Origin: JANXLO01 sp038231295
Lineage (GTDB): Bacteria > Armatimonadota > Chthonomonadetes > Chthonomonadales > Chthonomonadaceae
NCBI GenBank assembly: GCA_038231295.1
Contig: JBBRLP010000011.1
Location: 5,285 to 69,284 of the forward strand
Direction: 5' to 3'
Length of the DNA: 64,000 nucleotides
Shown here piece by piece: positions 60,236 through 64,000 of this stretch. The translations under genes were made by a program, and so were the position numbers. Positions within the stretch are counted from its first letter, which is position 1, and every line of letters begins with the position of its first letter. Under the pieces are notes generated by a model that worked only from the letters and a program-made list of their open reading frames with translations, was not told the DNA's origin and searched no databases.

Positions 60236-60298
60236 CAGGCGAAAAGCGTGGCGTTCCGGGGTAAACTATCTTCACCACCCCGATGAGGAGAGTTGACT

Positions 60299-61474
60299 GT
60301 GATTGCCCGTGCAAAGCGTCTGGATAGCATCCCCCCGTACCTGTTTGGTGAAATCGCCGCCCTGAAGCGCAAAGCCTTCGCAGAGGGCAGAGACCTCGTA
60401 GACCTCGGAATCGGAGACCCCGACCAGCCCACCCCCGGACCCATCATCGAGGCCCTGATCCACGCAGCGCACAATCCCGAAACCCATCGTTACGATGAGT
60501 CGAACGCAGGCTGGACGCCGTTTCTGGAGGCCGTCAGCGCCTTCTGCCGCCGCCGCTTCGACATCGCCATTGACCCCACGACGGAGGCGATGCTGCTCAT
60601 CGGGAGCAAAGAGGGACTTTCGCACCTCGCCTGGTCCTACATTGATCCCGGTGACATCTCGCTCGTTCCCGACCCCGCCTATACCGTCTATAAGGTCAAC
60701 ACTCTGATGGCAGGCGGCGAGGTCTACACCATGCCGCTGCTGGAAGCCAATGGGTTCCTGCCTGACCTGACCGCCATTCCCTCCGACGTGGCGAAGAAAG
60801 CCAAGCTGCTCTGGCTCAACTACCCGAACAATCCCACGGGAGCCATCGCACCGCTCTCCTTCTATGCCGATGCCGTCGCCTTCGCCCGCGAGAATGACCT
60901 GCTCATCGTCAACGACGCTGCCTACTCCGAAGTCTACTATGGGGACTATCGCCCGCCGTCTGTGCTTCAGGTGCCGGGCGCGAAAGAGGTCGCGGTCGAA
61001 CTGCATTCGCTCTCCAAATCGTTCAACATGACCGGCTGGCGCATTGGGTTCGCTATCGGCAATGCGGACGCCATCGCCACGCTGAACAAGCTGAAATCCA
61101 ATCTCGACAGCAAGCAGTTCCCCGCTGTCTCCCTCGCCGCCGCACACGCCCTGCTGCACGGCGACAACCAGAAGACCCTCGACCTCTACGAACGCCGCCG
61201 CGATATTCTCTGCGACGGCCTGAATGCGCTCGGCTGGAATGTCACGAAGCCGAAGTCCACGCTCTATATCTGGGCCAGAGTGCCGCAGGGCGAGACCTCT
61301 ATGTCCTTCGCGAAGCGTCTGCTCGAAGAGGCCGGTGTCCTCGTCATTCCGGGCGTCGGTTACGGCGAGTACGGCGAAGGTTATATCCGTATGTCCCTGA
61401 CCGTCATGGGCGACAAAAACGGCGAGCGCCTTCAAGAAGCCGTCCATCGCATCAAGCAGCACATTTCGCAGTAG
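60299..61474 (+). CDS. Class I/II aminotransferase, LL-diaminopimelate aminotransferase-like
   Basis: A 391-residue PLP enzyme. It has RLDSIPPYLFGEIAALKRKA, DLGIGDPDQPTP, HRYDES, NYPNNPTGAIAP and the PLP lysine in HSLSKSFNMTGWRIGF. The pattern fits DapL, which makes LL-diaminopimelate from tetrahydrodipicolinate for lysine and peptidoglycan synthesis. Other class I aminotransferases remain possible. Start GTG at 60299 is chosen because GAGGAG (60285-60290) is 8 bp upstream; a TTG at 60293 is too close. Followed by a terminator. Confidence 0.87.
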   Translation: MIARAKRLDSIPPYLFGEIAALKRKAFAEGRDLVDLGIGDPDQPTPGPIIEALIHAAHNPETHRYDESNAGWTPFLEAVSAFCRRRFDIAIDPTTEAMLLIGSKEGLSHLAWSYIDPGDISLVPDPAYTVYKVNTLMAGGEVYTMPLLEANGFLPDLTAIPSDVAKKAKLLWLNYPNNPTGAIAPLSFYADAVAFARENDLLIVNDAAYSEVYYGDYRPPSVLQVPGAKEVAVELHSLSKSFNMTGWRIGFAIGNADAIATLNKLKSNLDSKQFPAVSLAAAHALLHGDNQKTLDLYERRRDILCDGLNALGWNVTKPKSTLYIWARVPQGETSMSFAKRLLEEAGVLVIPGVGYGEYGEGYIRMSLTVMGDKNGERLQEAVHRIKQHISQ

Positions 61475-61516
61475 CCGCGTCACCAACCCGCTAACTTCAC
61501 TTATACCCTCCCTTCG

Positions 61517-61550
61517 CAGCCCCCGCAGACACATCTGCGGGGCTGTTCTT
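61517..61550 (+). terminator. Rho-independent terminator after the aminotransferase
   Basis: CAGCCCCCGCAG (61517-61528) pairs with CTGCGGGGCTG (61535-61545), one bulged C, loop of 6; followed by TTCTT. Confidence 0.75.
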
Positions 61551-61585
61551 GTCTCGAAACGCGGCTCACTCCCGAGGCGACATAT

Positions 61586-61614
61586 TTTACATTGTCAGTT
61601 ACTTGCGGTATAAT
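61586..61614 (+). promoter_or_regulatory. Sigma70-type promoter for the XRE-ImmA/IrrE gene
   Basis: TTTACA (61586-61591) and a perfect TATAAT (61609-61614) with 17-bp spacing. This fits a start codon at 61669 rather than the in-frame codon at 61549 that would precede the promoter. Confidence 0.8.
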
Positions 61615-61668
61615 TTCACTGGAATGGTAAACTCTTCTCGCAGTTCCCGATCCAGGAGATTTTGTTTT

Positions 61669-62904
61669 ATGAAGATGAACGCCCTCACGAATACGCTTCC
61701 GGCAGAGATGGGTCGCCGCCTGGCAATCGCCCGGCGCAGTCGCGGTCTTTCTCAGGACGATGTCGCAAAACAAATGGATATATCGCGCCCTACTCTGGTC
61801 GCGGTTGAAAAAGGCGCTCGCGCAGTCAAACCGGAAGAATTGATTCTCTTCGCGCAGTTGTACGGACGCTCGGTGCATGAACTGGTAAGCCAGCGCGAAT
61901 TCATCGCGGATTTCGCCCCGGTATTCCGAATCACGCAGGCTTCAGAAGTCTCCACGGAGGCGGTCACTGCCGCTGTCAAAACGTTTCAACGCACGTGTGA
62001 AGACTACCTGTCGCTGGAAACACTTCTCAAAGCCCCGATTCCACGCTATCCCTATCCCGAGCCCTACTCTCCGGGAGGTCTGAGTTCGCAGGCGGCGGCG
62101 GAGGAAGCGGCGACGATGGAGAGATCGCGGCTCAGTCTGGGACAAGGACCATTGCCCAATCTCGTAGAAGTGCTGGAGAGCGACGTTGGTCTGCGCGTTT
62201 TTGTGCTGCCGCTGGAAGAGTTCAAGATCGCCGGTATGTTCGTCTACACGGATGTTCTGGGAGGGTGTATTCTCGTCAACGGCCAGCACCCTCGCACCAG
62301 GCAGAACTGGTCTCTGGCGCATGAGTATGCCCATTTTCTGACGGATAGGTTCCGCGAAGAGATCACGATTTTTTTTGAATACGAGCGTCGTCCACGCTCA
62401 GAGCAGTTCGCGGATGCCTTCGCGGCCAGTTTTTTGATGCCTGCCGCCGGGCTACGACAGCGGTTTCGTCGTATCGTTCAGAGCCGAAAAGACTTTACCG
62501 TCTCCGATCTTTGCCTGCTGGCAGACCAGTATAACGTATCTGTCGAGGCGATGGCCCACCGACTGGAAGGGCTGGGCTGCGTTCAGAACGGAACATGGGA
62601 ACGACTTTCGGCGCAGGGGGTTCAAAGCAGCCGCATTCGCAAGCACCTAGGGTTGATGTCTTTTCCAACGGTGAAGCAGCGGCTCCCAGACCGCTATATC
62701 CGACTGGCAGTGGAGGCGTTTGAGGACGAGCAGATTACCGAATCAGAGTTGATGCGCCTGCTGCATTGCAGTCGTGTTGAGGCCAGGGAGACGGTGGAGA
62801 GACTTACGCAGCCAACCGAACTCGGCCTCTCTGGAGAGGCTTATCAACTTGATTTGAATTTTGGGGACACACTGCGATTGAACCCCGGAGAGAAAATGGC
62901 ATGA
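61669..62904 (+). CDS. XRE-family regulator with ImmA/IrrE metalloprotease domain
   Basis: A 411-residue protein. The XRE helix-turn-helix (about 13-72) has RRSRGLSQDDVAKQMDISRP. The ImmA/IrrE peptidase-like domain has the zinc motif LAHEYAHFL (His218, Glu219, His222) and a third ligand region SEQFADAFAASFLMPAA. The C-terminal 130 residues are helical. Members cleave a paired repressor or act as the antitoxin/regulator of a neighbouring toxin. AGGAGA lies 9 bp before the ATG. The stop overlaps the next start as ATGA, so it is coupled to the PIN-like gene. Confidence 0.9.
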   Translation: MKMNALTNTLPAEMGRRLAIARRSRGLSQDDVAKQMDISRPTLVAVEKGARAVKPEELILFAQLYGRSVHELVSQREFIADFAPVFRITQASEVSTEAVTAAVKTFQRTCEDYLSLETLLKAPIPRYPYPEPYSPGGLSSQAAAEEAATMERSRLSLGQGPLPNLVEVLESDVGLRVFVLPLEEFKIAGMFVYTDVLGGCILVNGQHPRTRQNWSLAHEYAHFLTDRFREEITIFFEYERRPRSEQFADAFAASFLMPAAGLRQRFRRIVQSRKDFTVSDLCLLADQYNVSVEAMAHRLEGLGCVQNGTWERLSAQGVQSSRIRKHLGLMSFPTVKQRLPDRYIRLAVEAFEDEQITESELMRLLHCSRVEARETVERLTQPTELGLSGEAYQLDLNFGDTLRLNPGEKMA

Positions 62905-63451
62905 GTCTGCTGCCGGGCATGGTATGGGACGCCTGCACCCTGCTCAATCTCATGGCGACCGCTCGCGCCGGGGAGATACTTTCGAGTATTGGCAGCCCCG
63001 CCTACTTGTGAAGGAGGTGCGCGACGGCGAAGTGCTTGCCCTGCGGCCTCTGCCGGAAGAGGATCCAAAAGGCGCTCTGGTTTCCGTGGACCTCACGCTG
63101 CTGCTCCAAGATGGACTTTTACAGGAAGTCGTGTTAACTCCTGTGGAGGAGTCCACCTTTGTCGCCTACGCAGCGGCCATCGATGATGGAGAAGCCCGTT
63201 CTTCGGCGGTGGCAATGCATCGCGGTCTGACGCTGGTCACGGACGACAGAGCAAGTATCCGGTTTGTGCAGTCGCTTTCGCCAACCCTCCCAGTACTCAC
63301 GACAATGGACTGGATCAAGAGTTGGGCAGACACAACAGCGGTAGAGACGGCTACATTGGGCGAGGTACTCCGCCGCATCGAACTATGCGCTCGCTATCGC
63401 CCTCCCCGCCATCACCCCTTGAAATCCTGGTGGGAGGAGCATCTCCCATAA
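62901..63451 (+). pseudogene. PIN-domain gene broken by a -1 frameshift
   Basis: ATG at 62901 starts MSLLPGMVWDACTLLNLMAT, the first strand of a PIN nuclease with its acidic residue Asp10. The frame ends at TGA 63009-63011. The remaining domain continues in the -1 frame: LVKEVRDGEVLALRPLPEED to EARSSAVAMHRGLTLVTDDR, the latter with the other PIN acidic residues, and on to 63451. Overlap with the antitoxin-like gene as ATGA suggests a toxin partner. A GTG at 63008 in the second frame could allow reinitiation. Simplest reading: inactivated PIN ribonuclease; alternatives are sequencing error or recoding. Confidence 0.7.
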
Positions 63452-63466
63452 GAAGTCGGGGGAGTG

Positions 63467-64000
63467 TCAACTCGTAAAGGCCGTAGGCCCGTCCAGCATT
63501 TCGGAATAGACCGCCTGTACTCTTCTTGCGGTCAGTTCGATGGTGAAATGCTCCAGCACCCGCGCACGGCCCGCCGCTCCCATCGCCGACGCCCCCGCCG
63601 GATCAGACAGCAGACGCACTATTGCCCCAGCCATCGCCCCACTCGAACCCATCGGAACCAACAGTCCCGTCACCCCCTCCTCCACGATCTCAGGTACCCC
63701 CCCTCCGTCCGTCGCCACCACCGGCTTCCCTGCCACCATCCCCTCCACCACCACCTGACCAAAAGGCTCCCCGATCGTCGAAGCATGCACCAGAATGTCC
63801 AGGTTCTGAATCAGCGCCGGGACGTCCCTCCGAAATCCCGTGAACTCCACACAACCCGACAAACCCAGCCGCTCCGTCAATGCCCGCACCTCCGCCTCAT
63901 ACGCCTCCTCCCCGAACATCGCCGAACCGATGATCTGAAATCGCGCCGAGGGAAACGCCTGCACCACCACCGCCGCCGCCTCCAGAAAGATATGCTGCCC
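63467..64000 (-). CDS. GT4-family glycosyltransferase (copy 2, partial)
   Basis: The frame is open to the window edge, beginning GQHIFLEAAAVVVQAFPSAR, so only about the last 177 residues are present. They are nearly identical to the C-terminus of the GT4 at 14418-15707, including HASTIGEPFGQVVVEGMVAG. Differences cluster at the very C-terminus (ends MLDGPTAFTS). Function as for copy 1. Same orientation, about 49 kb apart. Confidence 0.87.
   Translation of the reverse strand, partial: GQHIFLEAAAVVVQAFPSARFQIIGSAMFGEEAYEAEVRALTERLGLSGCVEFTGFRRDVPALIQNLDILVHASTIGEPFGQVVVEGMVAGKPVVATDGGGVPEIVEEGVTGLLVPMGSSGAMAGAIVRLLSDPAGASAMGAAGRARVLEHFTIELTARRVQAVYSEMLDGPTAFTS

Noticed and set aside
1..64000. 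Search by eye for tRNA, rRNA, CRISPR arrays, integrase, transposase or phage genes
   Set aside because: None recognised. The repeat family and inverted-repeat elements are the only mobile-like sequences, and no transposase accompanies them.

Overview
This 64 kb window is a chromosomal stretch of a GC-rich, free-living, Gram-negative-type bacterium. It holds about 39 protein-coding genes or gene remnants and no rRNA, tRNA, CRISPR array or recognisable transposase. Several features point to Armatimonadota or a Planctomycetes/Verrucomicrobia-like lineage: a DUF1549/DUF1553 haem-motif protein, PEP-CTERM proteins, a Tat-exported Gfo/Idh oxidoreductase, a Tricorn-type protease and an LL-diaminopimelate aminotransferase-like enzyme. 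The order alr / transglutaminase / YacL-like PIN-TRAM / ispDF is also compatible. Taxonomy is an inference; no marker gene here settles it.

Layout. 1-10.2 kb (+): the tail of an oligopeptide ABC ATPase, a KBL/AONS-type PLP enzyme behind a strong promoter, a modular secreted esterase, a sulfatase-fold hydrolase with a Thr at the nucleophile position, a Tricorn homologue and a double GNAT protein. 10.2-19.1 kb (-): a membrane multihaem-TPR fusion, a Gfo/Idh enzyme, a GT4 glycosyltransferase, a DUF2227 membrane protein, then a tight run of FmrO-family 16S rRNA methyltransferase, PHP phosphoesterase and diacylglycerol-kinase-like enzyme. 19.3-25.5 kb: a fatty-acid hydroxylase, a GT-C-like membrane protein, a Nudix hydrolase (-), a pair of related secreted proteins and a cysteine hydrolase. 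25.6-31.4 kb (-): a short sugar transferase, ispDF, YacL-like, transglutaminase and alr. 31.9-38.3 kb (+): a large Ig-like secreted protein, a helical-repeat/hydrolase protein and a PD-(D/E)XK-like protein.

38.3-49.9 kb mixes intact transport genes (two lipoprotein oligopeptide-binding proteins and two permeases) with signs of decay. These include a dispersed 50-bp repeat family, a frameshifted gene carrying an inverted repeat pair, a beta-barrel-like gene with two in-frame UGA codons, a partial lon duplication next to a stray C-terminus, and a 148-bp inverted-repeat element touching the lon stop codon. 49.9-64 kb holds lon (-), two PEP-CTERM-type genes (49.0 and 52.8 kb), the DUF1549 protein, a GT4, an acetamidase/formamidase, a GT-A-like protein, an ankyrin protein, the LL-DAP aminotransferase-like enzyme, an XRE-ImmA/IrrE regulator with a frameshifted PIN partner, and a second, near-identical copy of the 14.4-kb GT4 gene running off the edge.

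The most noteworthy items are the FmrO-type methyltransferase (the family that confers aminoglycoside resistance), the XRE-ImmA/PIN pair with its broken toxin-like half, the twin-UGA gene in a cysteine-rich redox cluster, an orphan structured-RNA candidate with a perfect terminator upstream of alr, and the repeat/duplication debris around 24, 38 and 47-50 kb.
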